Positions 6,035 through 15,496 of a stretch of 64,000 nt of DNA are shown in pieces (position 1 is the first letter of the stretch; every line of letters starts with the position of its first letter). The DNA comes from Parabacteroides sp900760525 (GTDB lineage: Bacteria; Bacteroidota; Bacteroidia; Bacteroidales; Tannerellaceae). The notes under the pieces are model-generated. The model was given only the letters and a program-made list of their open reading frames with translations. It was not told the DNA's origin and did not search any database. Where the stretch lies: positions 2,728,001-2,792,000 of the forward strand of contig NZ_CP187555.1 of NCBI RefSeq assembly GCF_049860805.1. Reading direction: 5' to 3'. The position numbers and the translations under genes are program-made.

Positions 6035-8995
6035 TCACTTTTCAGGCTTCAACACCACCCCCAAACTCTTCTTTCCGTCCATCTTGATCACAATCGGCTT
6101 ATCGAAATGGACATGGCGGAGGTATTCGGTTTCCTCTACTGCGGGTAGGGAATTCAGGTATTCCTCATCGAACCAGCCATCTCCTTTAAATGGGTTGATC
6201 GTGAAGTAGCCGACGCCGAATGACGTCAGATTTTGGAAGAAATGCGTTCCCTGGCTCGGATCGACGCGATAATTTTCCAATCCGCATTCCACAATGACAC
6301 GTGCATTGCTGATATGCGGCCATTTCACGGGAATGCCCAGCCAGGAATCGCTGCTGCCCCAACGCCCGGGACCGACCAGAACATAATTCTTTTCCACGGC
6401 AGTGAACTGGCGGTTCATCTTCTCGATGTCGTAAGCGATCGACTGGTTGTTGGAAGAACAGAAAGCACCGGTTTTTACATATATGATGTCCTGCACATCC
6501 GTCACGATACCATGCCCCAGAACGCTGGTCGATGAAAGTATAGTATCGGCCTGCTCCACAAGCGTCAGGTCTTCTTCCATCACCTCCTTGTTGTCTACGA
6601 TCGGGCGGACCTGTAGCAGATAGAAAGTAGCATAAGACGGGTTCTGCGGATCGATATTCACCGCAAACTCAATCTCTATAGGGCGCCCCATTTCATCCTG
6701 CCCGACATGCAGAATCTGGTCGAGCGTATCGGCGAGCGGGAACACGTCATGCTGGAGGATATTTACAAAAGACAAGATCTTACGCCCGCCCGGATAGTAA
6801 CCGTCACGAATGATCTGGTCATAAGGATCGTAGGTCGAGACAATAAACTTCAACGAGCCGTCCGCATCGGCATCTTTCAGGTTCAGGCGAAGCAGGTTAA
6901 ATGAATCGTCAACCGAGAATTGCTCCGTCAGGTTTTTCAGATCGAGTGCATAATAACGGGTTTGCGTCTCACGCAACGCGAAGTCCATCGTACTCATCTG
7001 TAAAATATTGTGCGGATGGCGGGGAGAGAAGCGCAAAGTCTGGCCACCGTCTACGATATACTTACCAAGTCCCAGGGCGATATTGGCAATGCCATCCTCC
7101 GCTTTTTCGTTACCAATCGGGTAGAAATTCAATGAACGTGCGACACCCGAAATAGTCGGATAAAAACGGTCATTGTACCGGTTTCCTACCACTTCCTGCA
7201 AAACGATTGCCATCTTTTCCTGGTCGATAAGATTCGATGTAGCTGTCATATAGGCTTTGCTATCACGATAAAAGACAGAAGCGTAGACCGCCTTGATCGC
7301 ATCGCTCAATGTACGGAGCATATCGTATTTATCTTCCAATTTGGGTACCATGTAGGTAGAATAAATCCCAGCGAACGGTTGGTAATGGGAATCCTCCAAA
7401 AGACTGGACGAGCGGACGGCAATCGGGCTTTTGACAACATCGAAAAACGCCATCAGGTCTTCAATCAGGCGAGCGGGAAGGCTGGCACGCAGGAAATATT
7501 TCAGGATCGTATCATCATCCACATCGCTCAAAGCAACCGGATACAGCTCGTTCGTCTCCATAAACTCGTCGAAGATGTCCGTGCAGATCACAACCGTCTT
7601 CGGGATGGTCACAGCAAAATGGTCGTGTTCCAGTTTGGGGTAACGCTTCACCATCGCCCCGATAAACGCCAAGCCCCTACCTTTTCCTCCCAGAGAACCG
7701 TCGCCGATACGGGCGAAGTTGCTATACTCGTCGAAGCGCTCCTTCTGGTAGACCGCGACGACACCGGAGTTCTTCATCCGGCGATACTGCACGATCAGGT
7801 CGAAAATCAGTTTACGCGCCTCATCCATATCCTTGTAGTCGCTCACGTCCACACGCTTCAGCACCTCGGCCGGCGGAAACATGGCACGGGAATAGAAGAA
7901 ACGGGAGAAGTGGTTACGGCTTAAATGGTAAACCAGCGAATCGTCGGGTATCTGGAAGACCTTCTTCTGCAAATCCTTCAAATCCTTAATGCGCATGATC
8001 TCTTCCTTCGTCTGCGGATTCAGGATGACGAAGTCACCGAAACCGAAACGCTGCATGATCTTCTTCCTCAGATCCTGCGGGTAGCTCTTGGAATTCTTAT
8101 CGATAAAAGAAGCTCCCAACTCTTTTGCATAGACTTTATTGCTTGCCTCCGACGACTCCAATACGAAAGGGATGATCAGGCCGGTCTTCCGCACATACTG
8201 TCCGAACTTGTACCCGGCATAGGGGTCTTTCACGCCGTTGTGCATGAAACTCATATCCGAGATAATTCCTAACATATTATCGCGGTACTGGTTAAAGATG
8301 CGGACAGCCTCTTCATAGGTACGCGCCAGCTTGATCTTGGGACGGCCGCGCATACGGAGTGTACGCTGATGGTCGTTCAAAGCCTCTTTCGCAAACATCT
8401 GGCTCTGTTCCAGCACGAACTTATACAGGTGCGGCAAAGCCGAAGAGTAGAAACGGACGGAATCTTCCACCAACAGGATAATCTGGACACCGACACTGGC
8501 CGTATCGTCCGGCGCATTCATCTTGTCCTCGATCAGTTTGATGATGGCAAGCAACAACTCCGCATTGCCTAACCAACTGAACACATAGTCGATTGCGCTC
8601 AGATCTTCATTGGCAATCCGCTTGGACACCTCTTTCGAGAAAGGGGTAAGGACCACGATCGGTATATTAGGATAATGGATCTTGATCTCCGTCGCCGCCG
8701 CGAAAATATCACGGTTATCCATATTCGGCATACAGATGATCAACTCGAAGTTGCGGTCCTTCAACTCGGCAAGCGCCTCCTCCTCGGTCGTCACCTGCGT
8801 GAAACGTGGCGGGTAACGAAGGCTGAGTGATGTATATTCGTTGAATATCTGTTCGTCTACCCGCCCGTCGTCCTCCAGCATGAAGGCATCGTATTTAGTA
8901 GCAATAAGCAATACATTATATATACGCTTATTCATTAGATTGGCGAATGATGTGTCTTTAAACACAAGGTTCCTAAAGTCCGGTATTCCGCTCAT
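6035..8995 (-). CDS. Response-regulator-like / PEP-pyruvate-binding domain protein
   Basis: 986 aa, cytoplasmic. Residues ~24-165 and ~170-330 look like two receiver-like alpha/beta domains (LIICMPNMDNRD, IILLVEDSVRFY). From ~435 to ~780 there is an ATP-grasp PEP/pyruvate-binding domain as in PEP synthase and pyruvate phosphate dikinase: SLGGKGRGLAFIG and AVRSSSLLEDSHYQPFAGIYS. The phosphohistidine swivel and C-terminal TIM-barrel domains of true PEP synthases are not recognisable. Instead the C-terminus has a conserved-looking block around GPGRWGSSDSWLG (~878). Homologues in Bacteroidales are usually named PEP synthase, but without the barrel that reaction is doubtful; a regulatory or phosphotransfer role is possible. 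It is apparently a single gene with a -7 box at 9021-9028. Confidence 0.75.
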   Translation of the reverse strand: MSGIPDFRNLVFKDTSFANLMNKRIYNVLLIATKYDAFMLEDDGRVDEQIFNEYTSLSLRYPPRFTQVTTEEEALAELKDRNFELIICMPNMDNRDIFAAATEIKIHYPNIPIVVLTPFSKEVSKRIANEDLSAIDYVFSWLGNAELLLAIIKLIEDKMNAPDDTASVGVQIILLVEDSVRFYSSALPHLYKFVLEQSQMFAKEALNDHQRTLRMRGRPKIKLARTYEEAVRIFNQYRDNMLGIISDMSFMHNGVKDPYAGYKFGQYVRKTGLIIPFVLESSEASNKVYAKELGASFIDKNSKSYPQDLRKKIMQRFGFGDFVILNPQTKEEIMRIKDLKDLQKKVFQIPDDSLVYHLSRNHFSRFFYSRAMFPPAEVLKRVDVSDYKDMDEARKLIFDLIVQYRRMKNSGVVAVYQKERFDEYSNFARIGDGSLGGKGRGLAFIGAMVKRYPKLEHDHFAVTIPKTVVICTDIFDEFMETNELYPVALSDVDDDTILKYFLRASLPARLIEDLMAFFDVVKSPIAVRSSSLLEDSHYQPFAGIYSTYMVPKLEDKYDMLRTLSDAIKAVYASVFYRDSKAYMTATSNLIDQEKMAIVLQEVVGNRYNDRFYPTISGVARSLNFYPIGNEKAEDGIANIALGLGKYIVDGGQTLRFSPRHPHNILQMSTMDFALRETQTRYYALDLKNLTEQFSVDDSFNLLRLNLKDADADGSLKFIVSTYDPYDQIIRDGYYPGGRKILSFVNILQHDVFPLADTLDQILHVGQDEMGRPIEIEFAVNIDPQNPSYATFYLLQVRPIVDNKEVMEEDLTLVEQADTILSSTSVLGHGIVTDVQDIIYVKTGAFCSSNNQSIAYDIEKMNRQFTAVEKNYVLVGPGRWGSSDSWLGIPVKWPHISNARVIVECGLENYRVDPSQGTHFFQNLTSFGVGYFTINPFKGDGWFDEEYLNSLPAVEETEYLRHVHFDKPIVIKMDGKKSLGVVLKPEK

Positions 8996-9020
8996 AATGA
9001 TTTGATAGAATTAACTGCCC

Positions 9021-9054
9021 CAAATGTAAGGAAAAAAACGAAATAGCAGACAAA
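9021..9054 (-). promoter_or_regulatory. Bacteroidetes-type promoter for the 986-aa protein
   Basis: On the minus strand a -7 TACATTTG (9021-9028) lies 26 bases before the start codon. A TTTG (9051-9054) sits 22 bases upstream of it, slightly longer spacing than the usual 19. Confidence 0.55.
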
Positions 9055-9068
9055 CAGAACGGATTCTC

Positions 9069-10949
9069 CTAAAGTAAATATCCGGAATACTTCAACCGTG
9101 CTACCACTTGCTTAAGCGAATCTTTCTTGACAAGCAACAAATACCCTTCGGCACGAACCGTATTTTCTCGGATAACCGGATCGGTAGAAACCAACCGCAA
9201 CAGCTCTTCATTACCGGCATCGAGCTGGTAAACAAGATACTTATCGGCTGAAATTGAAGTAAGCGGACGGCAACGTTTCATCAACGAATCAAAAAACTCA
9301 CTCCATATTTCAGGCAGTTCAGCACTGATAAAACGTTTAAAGAATTCTATTTTATTCACCACATCTTCATTCGTCTTGCAATTATTCAAAAAACTTGCAT
9401 GCGTCAACTTGTAACGATGTTGTCCGATCGGTATCGCCACATCCTGCAACAGCGTTTCGTACGGATTATTCTCGCCCAAAGAACGAACAATCAGGTTACG
9501 AGCGTCCAGATCAAAGAAAGGGCCTTCTTCTTTTGCCTTCGGCAACTCATAAGTATTTGTAATATTGAACACATAAGCGCCCAATGCTGTCAATCGGAAA
9601 TATCTTAGTGCATGAAAGGGGGACGAAAAAGAAGACGGACAAGCATCATAAGCTATTTCTAACAACCCAAAAGAGGCTAACAGAAATATAAAAGATTTGA
9701 TAAACACCTCATCTAAGTCAATATACCACCCATCCTTATAAATAAAATCTCCGCTCAACTTATCTTTAAGTTTCATTTTCTCAAGGCTAAAACGATTAAA
9801 CGGAGAAAATGGGATATTGTAGAACCGGCAATGCAAAATAAACTGGCTGGCCAAAAGCCACTGCCGGCTATCCGATAAAGTTATTTCAGAAATTACCATC
9901 TTCAGATATTGCAAGCCTAACTGATTCCTAAATTCCGAAGAACGCAGTCCACTGGTGTACGGTAAAAGGATCGGATATAAGATCACCGGATAATTCAAAA
10001 TCATTTCACTAAAAATATCTCTCAGTTCCTTCTCCGGCTGACCTATATTCCTTTTTTTAACCGTCCAGAAAAAAGCAAAAGTCGAAAACATTAAGTTTGC
10101 CCGAAGTGTATTCAGACTCCGGTCTGACTCTTGAGGAAAGAACTCGGAAAGATTAACCTGGGCAGACAGTTTTTTCAGACAGGCGGCAGACAATTTCCAT
10201 TTCTCATTTATCTCCAGGCCCCCCTGCTTCTCTAATCCATCCAAGATGGTAAGTTCCGTAAAGATAGATGATTCAGCATTAAAGACCTTCAATTGTTCGG
10301 TTTCAGCAGGCAATTCCGGCAGTTCCGTCAACACGAAGTCCGTCTTTTCATAAAAAAAGGGAATAAACCAGTTAAACAGAAAATCCGGCATACTGATATA
10401 GATTTCAGAAATATACCGGTGTGTTTGACTGTCATACCAGGAAGGCTCACCCATTTCAACAACGAACCAAGCCAAAAAAGGAGATTTTATTAAACTCTTG
10501 CTCCAAGAACTATATATATCTGTAGACTTAATCCACTCCTCGCCAGTTATTTTTTTTAATGTAGAATAGCTAATAGTCTTATTCCTGATAAGATAATTCC
10601 AAAGCAACTGCACGTTTCCAGGCAAAGACTCCAGGTATTGCCCGAAGTTCCGCAAATCCCCAAGAAAAATAGCAATGAAATCAACCAAAACATCTTTGTT
10701 TGCCGAAGTTGGCTTAGCATTGATATTATCAACTATTACCTCTACAGATGTCCCGGCTCCTTCCCCCACTATCTTGCGTTTTTTTACCAAAGGATACAAA
10801 ACAGCGACAAGGTCTCTAAGTTCCGCCACTGTATAATGGATATAGAAAAACTCAGAGATATCGTAGGCTCTCTTTTTATCCGGCACAAAAAGTTCTATAT
10901 CTCCGATCATCCCACACTCGGGACCATTAATCGCATTCTTTTTATACAT
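9069..10949 (-). CDS. Uncharacterised 626-aa partner of the SNF2 helicase
   Basis: I do not recognise the family. No signal peptide or clear membrane segment is seen. The protein is rich in Leu, Phe, Tyr and Ser and looks mostly helical. It starts 12 bases after the SNF2 helicase stop on the same strand, so the two are probably co-transcribed and translated together. The tight pairing suggests a helicase accessory or effector subunit, but nothing in the sequence shows what it does. Confidence 0.7.
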   Translation of the reverse strand: MYKKNAINGPECGMIGDIELFVPDKKRAYDISEFFYIHYTVAELRDLVAVLYPLVKKRKIVGEGAGTSVEVIVDNINAKPTSANKDVLVDFIAIFLGDLRNFGQYLESLPGNVQLLWNYLIRNKTISYSTLKKITGEEWIKSTDIYSSWSKSLIKSPFLAWFVVEMGEPSWYDSQTHRYISEIYISMPDFLFNWFIPFFYEKTDFVLTELPELPAETEQLKVFNAESSIFTELTILDGLEKQGGLEINEKWKLSAACLKKLSAQVNLSEFFPQESDRSLNTLRANLMFSTFAFFWTVKKRNIGQPEKELRDIFSEMILNYPVILYPILLPYTSGLRSSEFRNQLGLQYLKMVISEITLSDSRQWLLASQFILHCRFYNIPFSPFNRFSLEKMKLKDKLSGDFIYKDGWYIDLDEVFIKSFIFLLASFGLLEIAYDACPSSFSSPFHALRYFRLTALGAYVFNITNTYELPKAKEEGPFFDLDARNLIVRSLGENNPYETLLQDVAIPIGQHRYKLTHASFLNNCKTNEDVVNKIEFFKRFISAELPEIWSEFFDSLMKRCRPLTSISADKYLVYQLDAGNEELLRLVSTDPVIRENTVRAEGYLLLVKKDSLKQVVARLKYSGYLL

Positions 10950-10961
10950 AATAATTTCTCT

Positions 10962-13748
10962 TTAGCCTAAAATATAATCAATATCCTCTTCAGACAAACT
11001 TTTGACCGAAGAAGCATCGTTGCCAATCAATCCGGCCAATAAATCTGCCTTTTTCTGTTGCAAAAGACAGATCTTTTCCTCTATGCTCTTCATGGTAATC
11101 ATAGAATAGCTTAACACCTTGCTGGTCTGTCCAATCCGGTGCAAGCGATTCACAGCCTGTTCTTCAGCCGCTTTATTCCACCAAGGCTCGAAAAGAAAAA
11201 CGGTATCGGCTGCCGTCAAATTCAAACCGACACCCCCCGTCTTCAATGTCATCAGGAACACTTTGCAGTGTGGATCGGTCTGAAAACGTTTCACCAAGCT
11301 CTGCCGGTCGCGCGTAGAACCGGTCATACTCACAAAATCGATACCCGCATTGTCCAACAATTCACCCACCAGCTCGATGCCGGCAATATAATTAAAGAAG
11401 ATAACGACCTTATGTCCGTTCAAAACAGCTTCTGAAACGGCTTCCGACAATACTTCGAGTTTGGCGGACGTAATACGTCCATCGCTCAGGCTCTCCGGGA
11501 CCGATGCTATGCGGCGCAATTCATTCAACGCCTGGAACATGACAAACTGTGACTTTTGTATTCCTTCTTCGGCGATGGTCTGCTTCACTTGCTGATAATA
11601 ATAAGACCTTCGCTGCTCGTAGAAATCGGCCTGCTCTTTCGTCATCTCAACAAACAGTGTCTGCTCGATACGGTCGGGAAGTTCCGTCAGCACATCCTTC
11701 TTCAACCGCCTCAGCATAAACGGATATATCTTCTTACGAAGGCTCATCATCACCTCTTTGTCATTATCTTTCTGGATCGGATAAGTATATCTCCTATTGA
11801 ACTCTTCCAGCGAATCGAACATGGCCGGATTTAGGAAACGGAACAGTGAATAAAGCTCTGTCAGATTATTTTCTATGGGCGTACCGCTCAACGCAAGCCG
11901 GTGTTCAGCCTGCAGTAGCAGGATAGCCTGTGTTGTCTGCGAATTTATGTTTTTAATATTCTGCGATTCATCAAGGATGACATAATGAAACCGCTCTTTG
12001 CAAAGTTGTTCCACATCGTTTCGCACCATCGCATAAGAGGTCAATACAAGCTGGGACTTCATGGCTTCCGGCAGATTCCTCATATTACCATAATAAGTAT
12101 AGACAGATAGTTGAGGAGCAAACCGTTCGATCTCACACTGCCAGTTAAACAATAGGCTGCGGGGCATCACCAATAAAGTCGGTTTCTTTATCTTCGGGTA
12201 AATGCTCGCTAACATAGCAATGGTCTGTAGCGTTTTTCCCAACCCCATGTCATCAGCCAGGCATCCACCCAGTTTGTTTTCATACAAATACTTAATCCAT
12301 TTGACCCCTTCATACTGGTATGGCCGCAACTCTGCATTCAACGAAGGGAGCTTCAGTTTCAAAGCCGACAAATTATTAAATCCTTCATACACACGCCGAT
12401 GCCGCACAAATGCCTCGCCCTCCAACCTTTCATTCAGAAGTTCTTCCATTTCGGGCAGGTCGAAAAAAGAGACTGTCACTCTCTTTGCATTCTTGTTTCG
12501 ATTAAAAATACGTTCCAGACGGCGCATATATCCCTCATCAAAAATAGCCCGGTTACCATCAGAGAGCACCACATATCGCTGTTTACGAAATTGGGACATC
12601 ACCTGTTGCAACGAAACCGTCTCTTCCCCGAAGTCCAGAGTTGCCTCGCCTTCCAGAAAATCGACACCCGAAGAGAAAGACACGTTCAACTTCGGACGTA
12701 CAAACTTCACTTTATATTCGCACAGATTCTCAGCACCCAGCAAAACAAAATCCTTCAACAACGAAGGAAGCGCATGCAAAAGGAACGGACCAGCAGCGGC
12801 CTCCGGCACGATAAAGAAATTACCTTCCCTATAAACGTCTTTCTTCGTCTGTTTATCCGGAGCATACTGCAAAATCATTTTATGCAAACGATCTGCGGAG
12901 GATTCCAAAGGCTGTCTGATAATACGTTTAAGAAGTATCTTGCGGTCCACACCGACCGAAGCCTTCCAAATCAGGTCGAACCGTTCGGCGACAAGCATAT
13001 CCGTTCCGGCAAGTGTGTAGGTAACATGAAGATACAAAGCTTTGTCCTCATCTACTTTCTCGAAAACGAGCATAGGAGATGTCTGTATTTCCGTTTCGGA
13101 ATATTCCACCTCGTAATCGTCATACACGACATCGATATTTTGCAAATAGGAGAACAATATGGAAAAATAAGTTTCCAACATATCTTCCTTGAAGACAGAT
13201 TCAAAAAAGCGCAACTGCATATAATTCTCGCCTACCGATTCGACAGGATAAATCGTTGTTCCCGCCAGTACAAAAGAATCCGACAGGAAATGAAAATCGT
13301 TGAAATCTGTTTCATCTGCCTGTAAAACAAAGACAGACATAAGTCCATTATCCACTTTATGGATATACAGACACGGCTTGGCTACTAAAGAAGCCAGACA
13401 AAGCGCCTGTCCCTTCACATTCCGCAAATTATGACAACGGATCAGTTGATAAAGCAAGTAGCTATGCTCACCTAAATATATACGTGAAGGGATGCCATTC
13501 CATTGGAACTGTAAATAGTCCTTTTGGCTGATAGTGTCCAAACTGCGCAAGACATTAAATATATCACCACTGTAACTATGGTAATCTACCTGTATCTCTT
13601 TCATATCCTTATCCACGACAGAAACAAAAGCTCCTCTTTCGTCATGTCCCAGACAAAAATAAATATCTTCCACAATTTCTGTTTTAACCCGTGAACAGTT
13701 TATTGGCTTTTTCAACAAAGGTAAAAAATCGTCTACGTCTTTATTCAT
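10962..13748 (-). CDS. SNF2-family DNA helicase/translocase
   Basis: 928 aa. The C-terminal half is a complete SNF2/HepA-type ATPase: motif I DDMGLGKT (~499), motif II DESQ (~594), motif III LALSGTPIENN (~621), motif V KTGGVGLNL and motif VI NRLHRIGQ (~869). It is an ATP-driven double-stranded DNA translocase, acting on DNA or protein-DNA complexes. The N-terminal ~470 residues have no recognised motif and probably hold a specificity domain. It is the first gene of a two-gene unit with the 626-aa unknown; -7 box TATCTTTG at 13770-13777. No methylase, nuclease or phospholipase of a known SNF2-containing defence system lies nearby. Confidence 0.9.
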   Translation of the reverse strand: MNKDVDDFLPLLKKPINCSRVKTEIVEDIYFCLGHDERGAFVSVVDKDMKEIQVDYHSYSGDIFNVLRSLDTISQKDYLQFQWNGIPSRIYLGEHSYLLYQLIRCHNLRNVKGQALCLASLVAKPCLYIHKVDNGLMSVFVLQADETDFNDFHFLSDSFVLAGTTIYPVESVGENYMQLRFFESVFKEDMLETYFSILFSYLQNIDVVYDDYEVEYSETEIQTSPMLVFEKVDEDKALYLHVTYTLAGTDMLVAERFDLIWKASVGVDRKILLKRIIRQPLESSADRLHKMILQYAPDKQTKKDVYREGNFFIVPEAAAGPFLLHALPSLLKDFVLLGAENLCEYKVKFVRPKLNVSFSSGVDFLEGEATLDFGEETVSLQQVMSQFRKQRYVVLSDGNRAIFDEGYMRRLERIFNRNKNAKRVTVSFFDLPEMEELLNERLEGEAFVRHRRVYEGFNNLSALKLKLPSLNAELRPYQYEGVKWIKYLYENKLGGCLADDMGLGKTLQTIAMLASIYPKIKKPTLLVMPRSLLFNWQCEIERFAPQLSVYTYYGNMRNLPEAMKSQLVLTSYAMVRNDVEQLCKERFHYVILDESQNIKNINSQTTQAILLLQAEHRLALSGTPIENNLTELYSLFRFLNPAMFDSLEEFNRRYTYPIQKDNDKEVMMSLRKKIYPFMLRRLKKDVLTELPDRIEQTLFVEMTKEQADFYEQRRSYYYQQVKQTIAEEGIQKSQFVMFQALNELRRIASVPESLSDGRITSAKLEVLSEAVSEAVLNGHKVVIFFNYIAGIELVGELLDNAGIDFVSMTGSTRDRQSLVKRFQTDPHCKVFLMTLKTGGVGLNLTAADTVFLFEPWWNKAAEEQAVNRLHRIGQTSKVLSYSMITMKSIEEKICLLQQKKADLLAGLIGNDASSVKSLSEEDIDYILG

Positions 13749-13769
13749 ATATTTCTTTGTTTACAGCCA

Positions 13770-13777
13770 CAAAGATA
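13770..13777 (-). promoter_or_regulatory. Probable -7 box of the SNF2 unit
   Basis: Minus-strand TATCTTTG, 22 bases before the start codon, fits TAnnTTTG. No TTTG is found at the expected -33 spacing, so support is partial. Confidence 0.45.
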
Positions 13778-13937
13778 CAACCAACAATCACTATGCCCCT
13801 ACTTTCCGATAAACAAAAATAAAACTCTATTTTCATACGCTATCTCCACTCTGCTTCATTCCTAATATATTTACAAGTACAGATTAAAGAACATTGTTCA
13901 AAAACATAAAAAGAACTATCAAAAAGTAAGCAAAATA

Positions 13938-13968
13938 TTTGGTCAACCCAGGTTATTCCCTACATTTG
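13938..13968 (+). promoter_or_regulatory. Consensus promoter of the second gdhA
   Basis: -33 TTTG (13938-13941), a spacer of exactly 19 bases, and -7 TACATTTG (13961-13968). Transcription would start near 13975, ~30 bases before the ATG at 14005. Confidence 0.8.
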
Positions 13969-14004
13969 CAAACAGAATGTTATCTTAAAAAGAAATTATA
14001 TACT

Positions 14005-15339
14005 ATGAAGACAGAAGTCATCTTATCAGCACTGGAAGCAAAACATCCGGGCGAAAAGGAGTATTTGCAAGCAGTAAAAGAAGTTCTTCTTTCAATTGAA
14101 GAAGTGTACAACCAGCATCCCGAATTCGAGAAAGCTAAAATCATCGAACGATTGGTTGAACCGGAACGTATTTTCACCTTCCGTGTGCCTTGGGTAGACG
14201 ACAAAGGGGAAATACAAGTTAATTTAGGATATCGTGTACAATTCAATAATGCGATAGGCCCGTACAAAGGCGGTATTCGCTTCCATCCCTCCGTTAACCT
14301 GTCCATCCTGAAGTTCTTGGGATTCGAACAGACTTTCAAAAATGCATTGACAACATTACCGATGGGCGGTGGCAAAGGCGGTTCCGATTTCGCTCCACGC
14401 GGCAAAAGTGATGCGGAAATCATGCGCTTCTGCCAGGCTTTCATCCTCGAATTATGGCGTAACCTCGGACCGGATCGCGATGTTCCGGCAGGCGATATCG
14501 GTGTTGGCGGACGTGAAGTAGGTTATATGTATGGCATGTATAAGAAGCTGGCTCGAGAAAATACCGGTACGTTCACAGGTAAAGGTATGGAATTCGGCGG
14601 CTCTATCCTCCGTCCCGAAGCGACCGGTTTCGGTGCTCTTTACTTCGTTCACCAGATGTTGGAAACGCATGGTATAGATATTAAAGGTAAGACCGTCGCT
14701 ATCTCCGGTTTCGGAAACGTCGCCTGGGGTGCTGCCACAAAAGCGACCGAACTGGGCGCAAAGGTCGTTACAATCTCCGGCCCGGACGGTTACATCTATG
14801 ATCCGGACGGAATTTCCGGCGAAAAGATCGATTATATGCTGGAACTGCGTAACTCCGGTAATGACATCGTAGCTCCTTATGCCGAAGAATTTCCCGGTGC
14901 AACCTTCTACCCCGGCAAGAAACCCTGGGAACAGAAAGTGGATATCGCGCTGCCTTGTGCCACTCAGAACGAGTTGGATGCAGACGATGCACGCAAGCTG
15001 ATCGAGAACAAGACATTATGCGTAGCCGAAGTTTCCAATATGGGATGTACGGCCGAAGCCGTCGATCTGTTCATCGAGCACAAACAACTCTTTGCTCCGG
15101 GCAAGGCTGTTAATGCCGGCGGTGTAGCAACTTCCGGTCTGGAAATGACTCAGAACGCCATGCATATTTCCTGGACGGCAACCGAAGTCGATGCCAAACT
15201 TCATCAGATCATGAGTGACATCCATCAGCAATGTGTCGAACACGGAAAAGACGGTAAATATATCAACTACGTGAAAGGTGCAAACATTGCCGGCTTCATG
15301 AAAGTAGCCAAGGCGATGATGGCACAGGGTATCGTATAA
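14005..15339 (+). CDS. gdhA: Glutamate dehydrogenase (complete paralogue)
   Basis: 444 aa from ATG 14005 (MKTEVILSALEAKHPGEK). An in-frame start at 13939 would overlap the promoter and was rejected. The length fits hexameric bacterial GDH. Visible are the substrate-binding GGIRFHPSVN and PMGGGKGG, the catalytic segment VPAGDIGVGGREVGYM, a dinucleotide-binding GFGNVAWGA, and the C-terminal GLEMTQNA. It interconverts glutamate with 2-oxoglutarate and ammonia in the cytoplasm. The paralogue at 1-869 is ~13 kb away in the same orientation and shares a nearly identical DNA patch. It is monocistronic: own consensus promoter, then a strong terminator at 15396-15425. Confidence 0.96.
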   Translation: MKTEVILSALEAKHPGEKEYLQAVKEVLLSIEEVYNQHPEFEKAKIIERLVEPERIFTFRVPWVDDKGEIQVNLGYRVQFNNAIGPYKGGIRFHPSVNLSILKFLGFEQTFKNALTTLPMGGGKGGSDFAPRGKSDAEIMRFCQAFILELWRNLGPDRDVPAGDIGVGGREVGYMYGMYKKLARENTGTFTGKGMEFGGSILRPEATGFGALYFVHQMLETHGIDIKGKTVAISGFGNVAWGAATKATELGAKVVTISGPDGYIYDPDGISGEKIDYMLELRNSGNDIVAPYAEEFPGATFYPGKKPWEQKVDIALPCATQNELDADDARKLIENKTLCVAEVSNMGCTAEAVDLFIEHKQLFAPGKAVNAGGVATSGLEMTQNAMHISWTATEVDAKLHQIMSDIHQQCVEHGKDGKYINYVKGANIAGFMKVAKAMMAQGIV

Positions 15340-15395
15340 GATCGATATGTATTTGTTGTATTACCATACATAGAGAAGTGTGTCTATGAAAAGGG

Positions 15396-15425
15396 GGATG
15401 CTTGTAATCACAAGCATCCTTTTTT
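15396..15425 (+). terminator. Terminator of the second gdhA
   Basis: GGATGCTTGT (15396-15405) pairs with ACAAGCATCC (15410-15419) through a 4-base loop, followed by six T. The T-run runs into the -33 box of the next promoter. Confidence 0.88.
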
Positions 15426-15453
15426 GTTTTTCCACTATTAATTAGTACATTTG
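15423..15453 (+). promoter_or_regulatory. Promoter of the DUF362 operon
   Basis: -33 TTTG (15423-15426), a 19-base spacer and -7 TACATTTG (15446-15453). The -33 box overlaps the end of the gdhA terminator T-run. Confidence 0.78.
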
Positions 15454-15496
15454 CCTTGTGTGATATCTGAGATAACACCATGAAAATTAACTTCAA

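Noticed and set aside
9069..13748. DISARM or another named SNF2-containing defence system
   Set aside because: No methylase, PLD nuclease or DUF1998 partner is visible; only the helicase and one unknown protein.
13939..14004. Upstream start giving a 466-aa glutamate dehydrogenase
   Set aside because: The extra 22 residues overlap the consensus promoter and do not belong to the family; ATG 14005 fits the usual length.
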